From Sebastes aleutianus (lineage: Eukaryota; Chordata; Actinopteri; Perciformes; Sebastidae): a stretch of 64,000 nt of DNA. The notes beneath the pieces were generated by a model that saw only the letters and a list, made by a program, of their open reading frames with translations, had not been told where the DNA came from and ran no database searches. This document shows, piece by piece, positions 1 to 11,589 of the stretch. The DNA is taken from the NCBI GenBank assembly GCA_916700875.1, contig CAKAKS010000034.1, positions 17,976,506-18,040,505 on the forward strand. Reading direction: 5' to 3'. Each line of letters starts with the position of its first letter. Position 1 is the first letter of the stretch. Both the position numbers and the translations under genes were made by a program.

Positions 1-3000
1 GATAACACACTCAGGTAGGTCGCCCTCCTCTCTGGAGGTCAGGGGATGGATGAATGATTAGCACCTACAAACCTGCCAAATAACAGGGTCAATGTTGGCT
101 GTGGCTGAGGTTAACCTCTGTTAATGAGCATATGTTCAATAAAGAAAGCATTATATTAAAAAAAGGACCGTAGACACAGCTTACTTAAAACACAATTGTC
201 ATAACAGCCTGCACTGTGATTATAGATATTAAACCATGAAATACCAATTTCAGTAAGATGATAAACAAACGTGTTAGTAATCGGTGGTGGATAAACTGTA
301 AAATGGCAACACACGTGTATATCTACAATAAATCAATAACAATAAAGTTGTATGAGCCAATATATCAGCCAGGTCTATTTTATCAGAAACCTACAAACCC
401 CTCACAACAGTATCAACACTGTACTTTATTATAGGCAGGGAATGAAATTAGCACCTGCCACCTGCCAAATAACAGGGTCAATGTTGGCTGTGGCAGGTCA
501 AACCTTTCAGGTCACCTGCCACCATGGCAGATTATAAGTTTTCCCTATATTAAGAAATATTAGTTTTAAAAAGCAATTCCTAAATTAAAACTAGTCAGGG
601 TTTAAGGTTACATGATCCATATGTCTACTGTCTGTTACCATTGACTCAGTGTTTACTAGGGGTGGATGAAAATATTGAGTATTGCAATATTGTGTTTTGT
701 GATACTGTATTAATTCTCAAAACCCCTGCACTATACTCATTTTTAACAGTCTCTTCTGCACTATATTCACTTTTAACAGTCTCTTCTGCACTATATTCAC
801 TTTTTTAATAGTCGTGTATCACAGCTGTTACACTGCACTATATTCAGTTTTAACAGTTTTCTTCATCTCCTTGTATTTTTATATCTGGTATGTTTTTTTG
901 TACTTTGCACTACTAACTTTTTTTACTGCCTTTATTACTAACATGTTTTGCACTATGGAACTGTGATGCTGGAAACTTGAATTTCCTTCGGGATCAATAA
1001 AGTTTCTATCTATCTATCTATCTATCTATTGAATTCTAATTAATAGTTTACATGCAAAGATTAACTATATATAAATACTTTACTTTATTTTCCAAAGATA
1101 TGCAAATGCAGATCTTACTATTCTGATTGCATAAAAAAAGTTAACTTTTTTATGCTCAGATTTTATGCAGCAGTGTTATTTATACTATGATAGTTTTCCT
1201 AAAATTAGATTTAAATTTTTTTTCAATATATCGCAATATTGCATTGTAACCCCTGTATGGTGATACGTATCTTATTGCTAGATTCTTGCCAATACACAGC
1301 CCTCTAGTGTTTACTATTCTAAAGCGTTCTACATAAACTTCAGAAGTGGCAGACAAAACAATTGTGTGGCTAGTAGAAATGTTCAGTGACCTGCCACAGT
1401 GGCACGTGAGGAAAAAACTTAATTTTAGACCCTGTTGGAGATGCTCCGTCAGATTATGCAAGGATTTTATCATGTTATTATTACTTTTTTTTTTTTTTAA
1501 AGGAATGTTTAAGTATACACTTAAATATTGCATTAATGTTTTTGCCTCAATGCTTTCACTGACATTACTCTGCACTTGTTCCCTAACGCTAGGCTTTGTG
1601 AATGTGAGACTTGAGGAGGAGAAGCCGATATTCAACAAGCAGAGGATCGATTTCACACCGCCCGAGAAGATAAACCATCTTTCCGTCTGCAACAATCAGC
1701 TATGCATGAGTCTGGGAAAGGACACCCTGCTGAGGCAAATAACACTATCATAAGCACTGTGAACAATCAGTAGTGTTTGTATGGTTTTTGATTGGATTAG
1801 TTTGAGTTAATGACTGTTTTCTTCACTGTGATTTGTACTCATCTGTTGTTAGCTGATGTTTATTGAAGCCTCTAAAAGAGTTTGTTAATACAACTGATAC
1901 AAGATGTTGATACTAATGTTTCATGTTCTGTTCTGTGCAGGATTGATTTGGCCAAGCCAGATCAGCCTAATCAGATTGAACTGGGAAGGAAAGACGAGAG
2001 TAAAGTGCACAGACTGTTCCTGGACCCCACCGGTGAGAAAAAAACACAACATTTATTCAGATTCTCCTTTGAAAACATTGCCCATAGGCCAGAAATTACT
2101 AATTTCCATATTATTTATTTTGATTCAACTTCCTGCGAGTCTTCTATCTAGGGCTGTCAATTGATTAAAATATGTAATCGCAATTAATCACACATGTTTT
2201 ATCTGTTCAAAATGTACCTTAAAGGGAAATTTGTCAAGTATTTAATACTCTTATCAACATGTGAGTGGGGAAATATGCTTGCTTTATGCAAATGTATGTA
2301 TATACAGTATTTATTATTGGAAATCAATTAACAACACAAAACAATGACAAATATTGTCCAGAAACCCTCACAGGTACTGCATTTAGCATAAAAAATATGA
2401 TCAAATCATAACAAACTCAAGTCCAACAGGCAACAACAGCTGTCAGTGTGTCAGTGTGCTGACTTGACTATGACTTGCCCAAAACTGCATGTGATTATCA
2501 TAAAGTGGGCATGTCTGTAAAGGGGAGACTTGCGTTAATGCATTAAAGAAATTAGTGGCGTTAAAACAAATTTGCGTCAATGGGTTATTATCGCATTAAC
2601 TTTGACAGCCCTACTTCTATCATATTGTTATCTGTAGATTTGCAGATGTGCAGAAGTTTTTTTTCTTATTCTTTCCTCCAGTATATTGTATCCAGAACAT
2701 TTCGTGGGTATTCTGTACTCATGAGGTACAACAACATGTGAATATATCATACCTAACTCATGCCTAGTGTGGCTTAGCTTGGCTTAATGCAAAAATCTTT
2801 TTAAGACACCATTTTTATATGATTAAATAAAAATGTCTCAGAGACTGCAGCAACACCTCAAGCCCTCAAATTAAAAGCTAAAACATAATGTATCAGATTA
2901 CGGTGGCATTGTCATGGTTATGACTTATTAAAAACAGCAGCTGTATCCTCCTCCATAATCTTCCACTGCAGGCTCCCATCTGCTGATCTGCCTGAACACC

Positions 3001-6000
3001 AGTGAGTGTCTGTACCTCAACCGAAACACGCAGAAGGTGCGCAGTCTGTCCCGCTGGAGAGGCCACCTCATCGAGAGCGTGGGCTGGAACAAGCTGCACG
3101 GCAACGAGACCAACACGGGCCCCGTCCTGGTCGGCACCAGTCAAGGCATCATCTTCGAGGCTGAGATCTCTGCGACTGAGGGCAGCCTGTTCAACACCAA
3201 TCCGGATCAATACTTCAGACAGGTCAGAGCATGTGTGCTCATCTCTTATTTGTAGTGTTTAGTATATGTTGTTTACTTCATTTTGTGTATGTTTGGTGGT
3301 ACAGTGTGGTTGGTCTATACTACTGTAGAAAACACTCACCTACATATTTTATTTCTTCCTCTTGAGCCCAGTTTCGACCGCAGGAACTAGGAACCTTTTG
3401 AGGAACTCATTGCGCTTCGACCCGGTATGCAACTACACTACTATGTATTCTCTTCCTGAGACAGGTCCACTCCCTGGAGGAGGACGGGAAGCCCGCGCCG
3501 GTCTGCTGCCTGGAGGTGGAGCGGGGCCTGGAGAACAAGTACTTCATCATCGCCACCACCCGCAAACGCCTGTTCCAGTTCGTGGGCAAGGTGGCCGAGG
3601 GGTCGGAGCAGCAGGGCTTCAGCTCCATCTTCAGCCAGAACCAGGACCTGCTGCCCAGTTTCCAGGAGTTCCCGGCCAACATGGGCTACAGCGAGATCAC
3701 CTTCTACACCTCGAAGCTGCGGACCTCCCCTAAGGCGTTCGCCTGGATGATGGGTAACGGAGTTCTTTATGGTCAGCTGGACTACGTCAGGCCTGATTCC
3801 CTGCTGAGCGATGTGCAGGTAAATGTCTGTGTGTGGGAGAATGTTTTTTCTTTCAAGGGGTCTCGCTCAAACTAATAATAATAATAATAATGTTTAGTTC
3901 TACCCTCTCCACATGTGTTCCCTTTATCTTTATGTTTCACATACTTTCTCCATATTTTCTCTCTCACAACGAAACAGGTGTGGGAGTACACCCCGGACAT
4001 CGACATCAGTCTCAACAAGCCCATCTCCATTGTGCTGACACAGTTCCACTTCCTGTTGCTGCTCCATGACCGAGTTAAGGCCATCTGCACTCTGAATGGA
4101 CAGGTGGTGTATGAGGATGTGTTCCCAGATAAATTTGGCACCCTCAAGAAGATGATCAAGGACCCGGTCGGCGGGTTGGTGTGGATCTACACCGAGCGGG
4201 CGGTTTTCCGGTACCACATCCAGCGCGAGGCCCGGGACGTCTGGCAGATGTACATGAGCATGACTAAGTTCGACCTCGCCAAGGAGTATTGCCGCGACCG
4301 GCCCGAGTGCATGGACATGGTGCTGGCCAAGGAGGCCGAGCACTGCTTCCAGAACAAGCGATACCTCGAGAGCGCCAAGTGTTACGCGCTGACGCAGAAC
4401 TACTTCGAAGAGATAGCGCTGAAGTTCATCGAAGCCAAACAAGAGGAAGCCCTAAAGGAGTTCTTACTGAAGAAGCTGAACAATTTGAAACAGAGCGAGA
4501 GAACGCAGATCACCTTGCTGGTCACCTGGCTGGCCGAGCTCTACCTGAACGGGCTCGGCCAGCTGGAGAGCGACGGCAACAGCGTCATCTTCCAGGAGAC
4601 CCGCGACGAGTTTCGCCAATTCCTCAACAGCTCCAAGCACAAGGAGTGCCTGTACAACAACCGCAGCACCATCTACGACCTGCTGGCCAGCCACGGCAAC
4701 GTGGACGACATGGTTTACTTCTCCGTCGTCATGCAGGACTACGAGAGGGTGATATCCCACTACTGCCAACATGACGACTACAGCGCCGCTCTGGACGTGC
4801 TCTCCAAGCACTGCGATCAAAAGCTTTTTTACAAGTTCTCCCCGGTCCTCATGCAGCACATTCCCAAACAAGTGGTGGACGCGTGGATTCAGATGGGCAA
4901 GCGGCTGGACCCCAAGAAGCTCATCCCGGCTCTGATGAACTACAGCCAGATGGGCAGCACCCAGCAGATCAGTGAAACCATCCGCTACATGGAGTTCTGC
5001 GTGTACGAGCTGACCGTGACGGAGGAGGCAATCCACAACTACTTGCTGTCGCTCTATGCTAAGTATAAGCAGGACTCTCTGCTGTGGTATCTGGAGCAGG
5101 CGGGAACACACGCCTCAGAGATCCACTATGACTTGAAGTACGCCCTCAGGCTGTGCGCTGAAAACGGCTACCTCAGGGCCTGTGTCCTGGTTTATAGGAT
5201 TATGGAGCTGTATGAGGAGGCAGTGGATCTCGCTTTGCAAGTAAGCATTGCATGTAACTATTCAATTACAAAATATATCCAAATCATGCTACTATGGCAT
5301 TTGTATTTTTATAATAATGTATAAATAACTATCCAGATTGTTGTCAAGAATTCCTGTTATTTTAATATATTTGACAGATTTTAACAAACTTACAATGCAT
5401 TTACCGTCCATAGGTGGATGTAGACTTGGCCAAGTCGTGCGCAGACCTGCCTGAAGATGACGAGGAGCTGAGGAAAAAGCTTTGGCTGAAGATCGCCCGG
5501 CACGTGGTGCAGGAGGAGAAAGATGTGAAGAAAGCCATGAACTGTCTGTCCAGCTGCAACCTGCTCAAGATTGAAGACATCCTGCCCTTCTTCCCCGACT
5601 TTGTCACCATCGACCATTTTAAGGTCTGTAATAAAGTATTTACTTTCTTGTTTTTAGTTATTAATAAGAAATACACCTAATCAAATAAATAATACATTAA
5701 TGCTACTATTTTTTTTACATTTCATTGACTGTGGAGTTGAACCTGAGTGTCTCCTACAATCCCTTATTGATACTATGTATTATGGAGTGAAATTCGTCTT
5801 AAAATGGTCACAAATGTGTATTACATGATCTACAAATGACAAATAAGATTTACAAATGTGCACGATTTGTGCGTAATTTTGGTTGCTCACAAATGCGTGT
5901 TCCAATCTACACACAAATGCCAATCAATTTGAACACCTGTAAAACAGTTTTACAAATGCACACATCACAACCTGAATGAATATTAATATTTTACGTACAG

Positions 6001-7255
6001 ATTTTTCACTTCACAGATCTGATCATTTTCGCTTTTGAAAAGCTCCCCGTGTGTGCACAGATCAGTTTACTTTTGCGTGTGGAGTTTTGAGATTGCATTT
6101 ACATGCATTTATGGCTCAAACAGATCCATAAATGCATGTTGCGTTTAAGTACTGGTGGAAAACTGAGACATCTGGGCTTTGGGTGAAATCGTGTATAATT
6201 TCAAAGTGGGAAAGACGTTTTTCTAAATGACAGAATAGCTTGTCACCCCTCGATTAGAACACATACCTTAACCATACCAACTGTTTTCCATGTGTTCAAA
6301 TTGATTGGTATTTGTGTGTAGATTGGAACACGCATTTGTGAGTACTCAAAATTACAAATTGTTTTACACATTTGTAAATCTTCTTTTTCATTTGTAGATC
6401 ATGTAATACACATTTGTGACCAATTTGAGACAAATTTCACTCCATAATGTATTAAATTCCCTTTCAGTCATTGAGTAATGGTGGTTAACATACAAACAAA
6501 ATATTGTACTTCAAATGAATGTACTTTATCTTCTGTTCACTCTGGTTTCTCAGGAAGCCATTTGCAGCTCCCTGGAGGAGTACAACCAGCACATCGAGGA
6601 GCTGAAGCAGGAAATGGAGGAGGCCACGGAGAGCGCCAAACGCATCCGAGAAGACATCCAGGAAATGAGGAACAAATACGGCGTGGTGGATTCCCAAGAA
6701 AAGTGCGCTGCTTGTGACTTCCCATTGCTCAACAGGCCCTTCTATCTGTTCCTATGTGGACACATGTTCCACTATGACTGCCTGTTTCAGGTAACGCTCC
6801 CGAGGCTGCTTCCATACTGCTTTATCTATGTCAATATGTGCCACTGCACACATAAGATGTTCTCTTTTGGCTTTTCTTTAATTAGTAACTATCTTATTAA
6901 ATATGATTATGTTTGAAACGTATTCATATTATAAAGTTTTTCTTCTTCTACTATCTAGGAAATCACCCCTCACCTGACGGCCTATAAGCAGAGTCGTCTG
7001 GAGGAGCTGCAGAAAAAGCTGGCCGCAACCACGCAGTCCTCCAGGTCCCGCCACCGCCCGGCGCCCAAGGACGAAGGAGACACCGCCAGCCTGGGGAAGG
7101 GCAACGCAGGCACGAGTCGCGAGCAGATCAAATCAGACATGGACGACATCATCGCGTCTGAATGCGTGTACTGCGGCGAACTGATGATCAAGTCCATCGA
7201 CAAGCCTTTCATTGATCCGCAGAAATTCGAGGAGGAGAAATCCAGCTGGCTATGA
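1..7255 (+). CDS. vps18: VPS18, HOPS/CORVET core subunit (5' end cut by window)
   Basis: Vps18 is a core subunit of the CORVET and HOPS complexes, which tether early and late endosomes and lysosomes. Exons by splice sites and family similarity: 1-14 (tail of exon 1), 1593-1734, 1941-2032, 2972-3222, 3465-3818, 3978-5240, 5414-5623, 6554-6790, 6959-7255. Together they read in one frame for 952 residues plus stop; human VPS18 has 973, so only some 20-30 N-terminal residues are missing. The first 14 bases encode ITHS plus one base of G and end at a GTAGGT donor, matching the position of IPHSG in the human protein. Seen in order: N-terminal propeller region (KQRIDF, QLCMSLGKDTLLR), a large alpha-solenoid exon (AERTQ-like SERTQITLL, HYDLKYALRLCAE), a coiled-coil stretch at the start of exon 8, then a C-terminal RING-H2 with Cys826, Cys829, Cys843, His845, His848, Cys851, Cys923 and Cys926 (visible numbering), and the family's SSWL end. 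Splice phases are all consistent. Intron 2 is GC-AG. Confidence 0.97.
61..504. repeat. Two copies of a short local duplication
   Basis: A block of about 52 bases (GCACCT...CCTGCCAAATAACAGG...GTTGGCTGTGG) occurs at 61-112 and again at 451-504 in VPS18 intron 1, with a few differences. A weaker relative (GACCTGCCACAGTGGCA) sits near 1388. The bases between show nothing else I recognise. Confidence 0.6.
657..1306. mobile_element. hAT-like MITE with a retroposon nested inside
   Basis: The element starts TAGGGGTG and ends CAGCCCTCTA and is flanked by an exact 8-bp direct repeat, GTGTTTAC (649-656 and 1307-1314), the target-site length of hAT transposons. Its ends and interior match, in reverse, a copy at about 39460-39888. 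The middle (about 720-1030) is foreign to that copy and is a retroposon. No transposase is present. Confidence 0.78.
718..1032 (+). mobile_element. Retroposon fragment with TATC-repeat tail
   Basis: Contains three tandem copies of a roughly 39-base unit (CACTATATTCACTTTTAACAG type) and ends with GGGATCAATAAAGTTTC followed by about six TATC units, the usual 3' end of a common fish non-LTR retroposon. It interrupts the hAT-like element around it. Confidence 0.65.
1735..1940 (+). other. vps18: VPS18 intron 2, GC-AG type
   Basis: The exon ends CTGCTGAG and the intron starts GCAAATAAC; it ends TTCTGTGCAG before GATTGAT. Joining here completes an arginine codon (AG+G) and gives TLLR-IDLAKP, exactly the family sequence. 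No GT donor nearby keeps this conserved stretch. Confidence 0.88.
2149..2613 (+). mobile_element. hAT-like MITE, family A, in VPS18 intron 3
   Basis: Terminal inverted repeats TAGGGCTGTCAA and TTTGACAGCCCTA, with an exact 8-bp target-site duplication CTTCTATC (2141-2148 and 2614-2621). It is 465 bp with no coding capacity. Related copies are at 29700-30284 (reversed, one end missing) and 38331-39011. The long intron 2033-2971 otherwise holds nothing I recognise. Confidence 0.85.
5782..6445. mobile_element. MITE with about 160-bp inverted repeats in VPS18 intron 7
   Basis: The left arm (5782 to about 5943) and the reverse complement of the right arm (about 6285-6445) match along some 160 bases with scattered differences. 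Both start ATGGAGTGAAATT. Flanks TATGTATT and AATGTATT agree at 7 of 8 bases, suggesting an 8-bp target duplication. The centre (about 5945-6280) shows no coding capacity. Confidence 0.75.
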
Positions 7256-7850
7256 ACGAGGACCTCCTCTCCTCTCAAATGTGAAAAGACACGACCATCT
7301 TATATGTCAATGACACTGCACCATCCGTAGGACTGACCCATTCAGTGGATACAGACATTCACCTGATTGCCTGTTAGTAGTGCCTACTGTTGAAAACTCT
7401 TATCAGCTTCAGTTCTTCTCTACAGAATACACTTATTTTGCTGGCAGTATTTAAAGCTGATTTAAAGACGTTTGCACTTGGTATGGGAGCGTCTAGTTAA
7501 AGGTGGACATTGTTGGCCATTGTTTCAACATTATGTTGTGATGTACAATATAGCCAGGGCTGTACAGTGCATACAATGTGCCTGAACCTCTGATTAGAAT
7601 GGCGGAAAAGAATTCAAAAGCTAGAAACAGATATAACTGCACTATACATCTATTAACAACTTACGTTATGCACTTGTTCTGTCTATTGGAAACATAACCT
7701 TGCACTTGGACAACATTCTGTGTCTCCTTAGCTCAACCACTCCACTCTACAGCTCTGTGTTCATCATAACATGAGGCAGATTATCAAAATGTTGTTTCAT
7801 GTATTCTCTGTTCAATGTGGTACATTAAAGCTTGTCAGCACGGATGGACT
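7256..7850 (+). terminator. vps18: VPS18 3' UTR and poly(A) signal
   Basis: No gene follows the VPS18 stop for about 570 bases. An ATTAAA hexamer at 7824-7829 is the best poly(A) signal candidate in the stretch. The transcript end itself is inferred, not seen. Confidence 0.55.
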
Positions 7851-7946
7851 GATTATTCTGGTTGTTTGAATGTTATAAATATTTAACAAATTATTTTAAC
7901 GATCATCTGGACTGAGAGAAATGAATACCCTTCATCACAGTACCTC

Positions 7947-8030
7947 TGGAGGGCATCTACAGCTCCCTGGAAGAGTACAAAAACACCCATCATATAGGGG
8001 AGCTGAAGCAGGACATGGACAAGACCATAC
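7947..8030 (+). pseudogene. Decayed duplicate of VPS18 exon 8
   Basis: This stretch reads EGIYSSLEEYKN...GELKQDMD, matching EAICSSLEEYNQ...EELKQEME of VPS18 exon 8 (6554-6640) in both DNA and protein, with a 6-base insertion. It lies about 690 bases past the VPS18 stop and past its likely poly(A) signal. Similarity fades after about 85 bases, and the nearest AG acceptor (7940) would join it out of frame. It is therefore called a relic; an alternative terminal exon is less likely. Confidence 0.7.
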
Positions 8031-8194
8031 TTATGGTTTGGGTGTAAGCTGTGGTAAAACTGGTTATGAAGATTTGAGTTTAGGTCACTGACAGTAAGCA
8101 TTGTTTGACTCCCTACCAGCCCCATGATGAACATTTTGTGTGTATCACATAATCATTACTACTATAAGGGACAATACATGTTAATACATTTATA

Positions 8195-8480
8195 TATGAA
8201 TGAATGAATGAAAGACTTTATTTCGAACTTAAAAATAAATAAAAACAGATACAAAATAAAAACAAACAAGAGTAATAGTGTCTGAAAAGGAGTAGGTAGA
8301 AGTAAAATTATTTCCCTACCCCTTTCTCACTTCTTCTCTAATAACTCATATATCATAGAATAATAATATAATATAATATATAAACTATCCCAGATTTATT
8401 TACATTCCAAATTAAATATATGAACAGCATCCCAAGTTTATTTACAACCCACATATCCATCTGGAGTTAAAAAAAAGTAG
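8195..8480 (-). mobile_element. Non-LTR retroposon fragment, reverse orientation
   Basis: Starts with a GAATGAATGAATGAAAGACTTTATTT tract, which read on the minus strand is an AAATAAAGTC end followed by a TTCA-repeat tail, a pattern of fish retroposon 3' ends. AT-rich, no ORF. Confidence 0.45.
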
Positions 8481-8484
8481 ATAT

Positions 8485-9045
8485 AAACCAACCCTTATCA
8501 CAACTCTTCCTCAACCATATACCTCCCAAAAATATATTTTTTCTATAGCTTTTTAAAATGATTTATATATAATAAGTAAATAAGTATGTATGGAGTTCAT
8601 AGTCAACACTTGACATCAGAATAATTTGTATAAAAGTCACATTTTACTCTAGGTATCCTAACTGCCTCACCATACCTAATAACCATATACCTCCCAAAAA
8701 TATATTTTTTGTATAGCTTTTTAAAGTGATTTATATAATAAGTAAATAAGTATGTATGGAATTCATAGTCAACAATTGACATCAGAATAATTATAATACA
8801 AGTCACATTTTACTCTGGGTATCCCAACTTTTTAGTTAAAAAGTAGATATAAACCAACCTTTATCACAACTCTTCCTCAACCATATACCTCCCAAAAATA
8901 TATTTTTTCTTTAGCTTTTTAAAGTGATTTATATATAATATGTAAATAAGTATGTATGGAGTTCATAGTCAACACTTGACATCAGAATAATTATAATAAA
9001 GTCACATTTTTACTCTGGGTATCACAACTGCCTCACCATACCTAA
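8485..9045. repeat. Three tandem copies of a 160-200-bp AT-rich unit
   Basis: Units begin near 8498, 8682 and 8860. Each contains CAACCATATACCTCCC, GTAAATAAGTATGTATGG and TCATAGTCAACA, followed by CACATTTT(T)ACTC and GGTATC. The middle unit lacks the leading segment. No coding potential. The array ends just before the CpG-rich INO80 promoter region. Confidence 0.75.
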
Positions 9046-9049
9046 AACG

Positions 9050-9660
9050 GAGTTCCCGTCTGATGACGTCAGACGTCGCTCGGTAATCTTCGGAATGAGC
9101 AGACGCTATTAATCGACATCGGAAAATAATCGATGCGTTTGTATTAAGTGTGCATAAACGCTCCAAAATGACATATATAGTGAACGTGTGCTTTAGTAAA
9201 TCAACGACAGATAAAGCTGTGATTTCTTGTCTTAGTCATGTCCTCGGAGACGTCGACGAGCGAGCGTCCCTCTCTCTGCGATTGATTAAACCGCCTGCTC
9301 CCTTGCTGTACCCTCGCCATGGCGTCGTGTCTCTGCTCTCCCTCAGTAACAGAAAGTGGCCGCCTCTCTGCTGCTGCTGCCGACTCACAAAGCTCAACCA
9401 GTACTCCGCTCGGCGCCTCTAACCGCCATTTTGGAGTCAAGCGAGAGAACCGAGAGTCGGCAGCAGCAGCGGAGAGGAGAGAGAGACACGAGGGCCGAGG
9501 TGAGAGAGTGGTTGTTATGGACGAAGGAGCAATGGGGGGAAGATGGCCGAGGAGGGAGAAAGAATTAAAAACATGGGGATCATTCTGTCACCAGGCAACC
9601 CGAGAGCTCCAACCCGCTGCCAGGGTAACGGGAGGAGCGGGTTGACGACGGGGCCTTGCT
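9050..9660 (+). promoter_or_regulatory. ino80: CpG-rich INO80 promoter and first non-coding exon
   Basis: This is the only CpG-rich block between VPS18 and INO80. It holds a palindromic CRE, TGACGTCA (9064-9071), and a good splice donor GAG/GTGAGA after 9499, a likely end of INO80 exon 1. An ATG at 9319 in strong context (GCCATGG) opens an ORF that is not in frame with INO80. No TATA box is seen, as expected of a CpG promoter. The transcription start is unknown. Confidence 0.6.
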
Positions 9661-10082
9661 GAGTGGCGACTAGTCTGTTTAAAAAGAATAGACATTAAAA
9701 GCAATAATCATCTTAATACATTGTTGAGGGAGGTGGTGGCCTTAAAGAGACAGGGCCGGGATTTGAATACTTCATATTAATGGAGTCAAAACGGAGTGTT
9801 TGATGTGAAGCTAACACGTTTAGGATGAAAAGCTACAAGCGACAGCAGAGGAGAGTGTGGTAACTAATGGTTACATGTTTATGACATCAACTACTAATAT
9901 ATGATGTGTTAGTTTACTTAAAGCAGTAAGAAGCTGTCACTGTGTGTGTCAAAACACCTTGACCCTTTACTATCAATGATAGGAGTGAGCTGCTTACACT
10001 CACACAGCGAGGCAGCTAACGGGGGTTAGCCTGCATGCTAAGCTACAACCCAGCCAAGGTTAGCTGGCTAATGCTAGCCTGG

Positions 10083-11110
10083 ATGTGCTAGCTAGCTAAT
10101 AGCTAGCTGAATCATAATAACGATGGGTAAGCAAGAGAAGATATGTATAATAACATGTTTTCTTCATTTAAAAAAGAGGATCAAACTCTTTGCTTGGCTT
10201 TAGTTGTTGTCTTTATTTATGTTCATCCTCTCACACAGGAATCAGTGAGGTTGCCTCAGAAAGTAAAAGTGAATATGTAATGAGTAGTAATTACAGATGT
10301 CAAAACAGTCACTGAACACTTTGCACACTCAGACATGAAATCATGACTTAGACAATGTTTCACGTTTATTTGTCATATGCATTTTAAAAAGTACAGTGAA
10401 ATGCAATGAAATGCAATGAAATGCATTTTACCCTGGCTCTCTCTCTCAGCCCTTAAAATCTATGAATAGTACACTAGATAAATACTACAATAAATAAGAC
10501 AATACCTGAGAATACAATGTAGTAATACTTGGCTAGCTAATCATAATAACGATGGGTAGGCGAAAGAAGATACATATTAGTTATAATAACATATTTTCTT
10601 CATTTAAATAAACAAACTCTTGCTTGGCTTTAGTTATTGCCATCCTCTCTCACACACACACACAGACAGGAGACAGTGAACATGCCTCAGAAAGTAAAAG
10701 TGAATATGTAATGAGCAGTAATTACAGATGTCAAAACAATTAATTGCACACTCAGAAATAAGATAAGATATTCCTTTATTGTGTCCCGCAGTGGGGAAAT
10801 TTGCAGTGTCTAGCCTGGATTTGTTAGCTAGCTAGGGTAAGCAAAAGAAGATGAATATGATTTATAACAACATGTTTTCTTCATTTTTAAAAAAAGAGGA
10901 CCAAACTCTTTGCTTGGCTTTAGTTGGCTTTATTTATGTTGATCCTCTCAAACACACACATGAGACTGAACTTGCCTCAGACAGTAAAAGTGAATATGTA
11001 TTGAGTAGTAATTACAGATGTCACTGTCAACAATGACACTTGCACACTCAGACAATTAAATCATGACTTAGATAATGTAGTAATACTTGGTCACTAAGAC
11101 ACATTTATAG
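10083..11110. repeat. Three diverged copies of a roughly 250-280-bp segment
   Basis: Segments at about 10083-10360, 10533-10757 and 10825-11090 share, in the same order, GCTAGCT...GGGTAAGC, TTTTCTTCATTT, TTGCTTGGCTTTAGTT, CCTCAGAAAGTAAAAGTGAA, AGTAATTACAGATGTCA and GCACACTCAG. Retroposon pieces lie between the copies. A further piece (TAATACTTGGTCACTAAGAC and following bases) is present at 11082-11145 and again at 11519-11585. All are in INO80 leader intron 1. Confidence 0.8.
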
Positions 11111-11460
11111 TGAAATTGGTGAAATCAAAATGTATTATAAATTATATATCTTATATATCTATATATATATAGATATATAAGATAAATATATATATATATA
11201 TAGATATATAAGATATTCCTTTATTAGTCCCACAGTGGGGAAATTTGCAGTGTACAGCAGCAAAGGGGATAGTGCAAAAAAACAAGATGCATCAGCTAAC
11301 ACAGTAAAAAAAAAAAAAAAAGAGCTAAACAAAGTAGCAAAATATGAACCATTTAAATAGAAGGAAGTATAAAAATAGGAGCAGTATATACAGTATTGAC
11401 AATAAACAGACTATTAACAACATTGCACAAGTGGAAAATGATATTGCACAGTGAGAATGA
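10757..11460 (-). mobile_element. Retroposon fragments in INO80 leader intron 1
   Basis: Two copies of AAGATATTCCTTTATT...GTGGGGAAATTTGCAGTGT (10761-10808 and 11209-11255), the reversed 3' end of a common fish retroposon. The second continues to about 11460. A third type, TTGTCATATGCATTTTAAAAAGTACAGTGAAATGCA, is at about 10368-10440. At 11146-11216 an AT-rich palindrome (TATATAGATATATAAGAT) could form a cruciform. None encodes protein. Confidence 0.55.
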
Positions 11461-11589
11461 ATGAAATTCCACCTGAAAATATCAGGTTATTGAATGAAAT
11501 CATGACTTAAGACAATGTAGTAATACTTGGTCACTAAGACACATTTATAGTGAAATTGGTGAAATAAAAATGTATTATAAATTATTATT

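Noticed and set aside
3380..3430. TTTCGACCGCAGGAACTAGGAACC segment in VPS18 intron 4 as a transposon
   Set aside because: Resembles one end of a common fish repeat, but no second end or target duplication fits in the 242-base intron.
3930..5111. Long minus-strand ORFs opposite VPS18 exon 6
   Set aside because: Shadows of a GC-rich coding exon on the plus strand; no splice or start context.
8485..9045. Tandem units as a CRISPR-like array
   Set aside because: Units are 160-200 bp, AT-rich and contiguous without spacers, in a vertebrate genome.
9319..9645. ORF starting MASCLCSPSV as an alternative INO80 N-terminus
   Set aside because: After splicing at 9499 it stops at 12637 in exon 2 and is not in frame with INO80.
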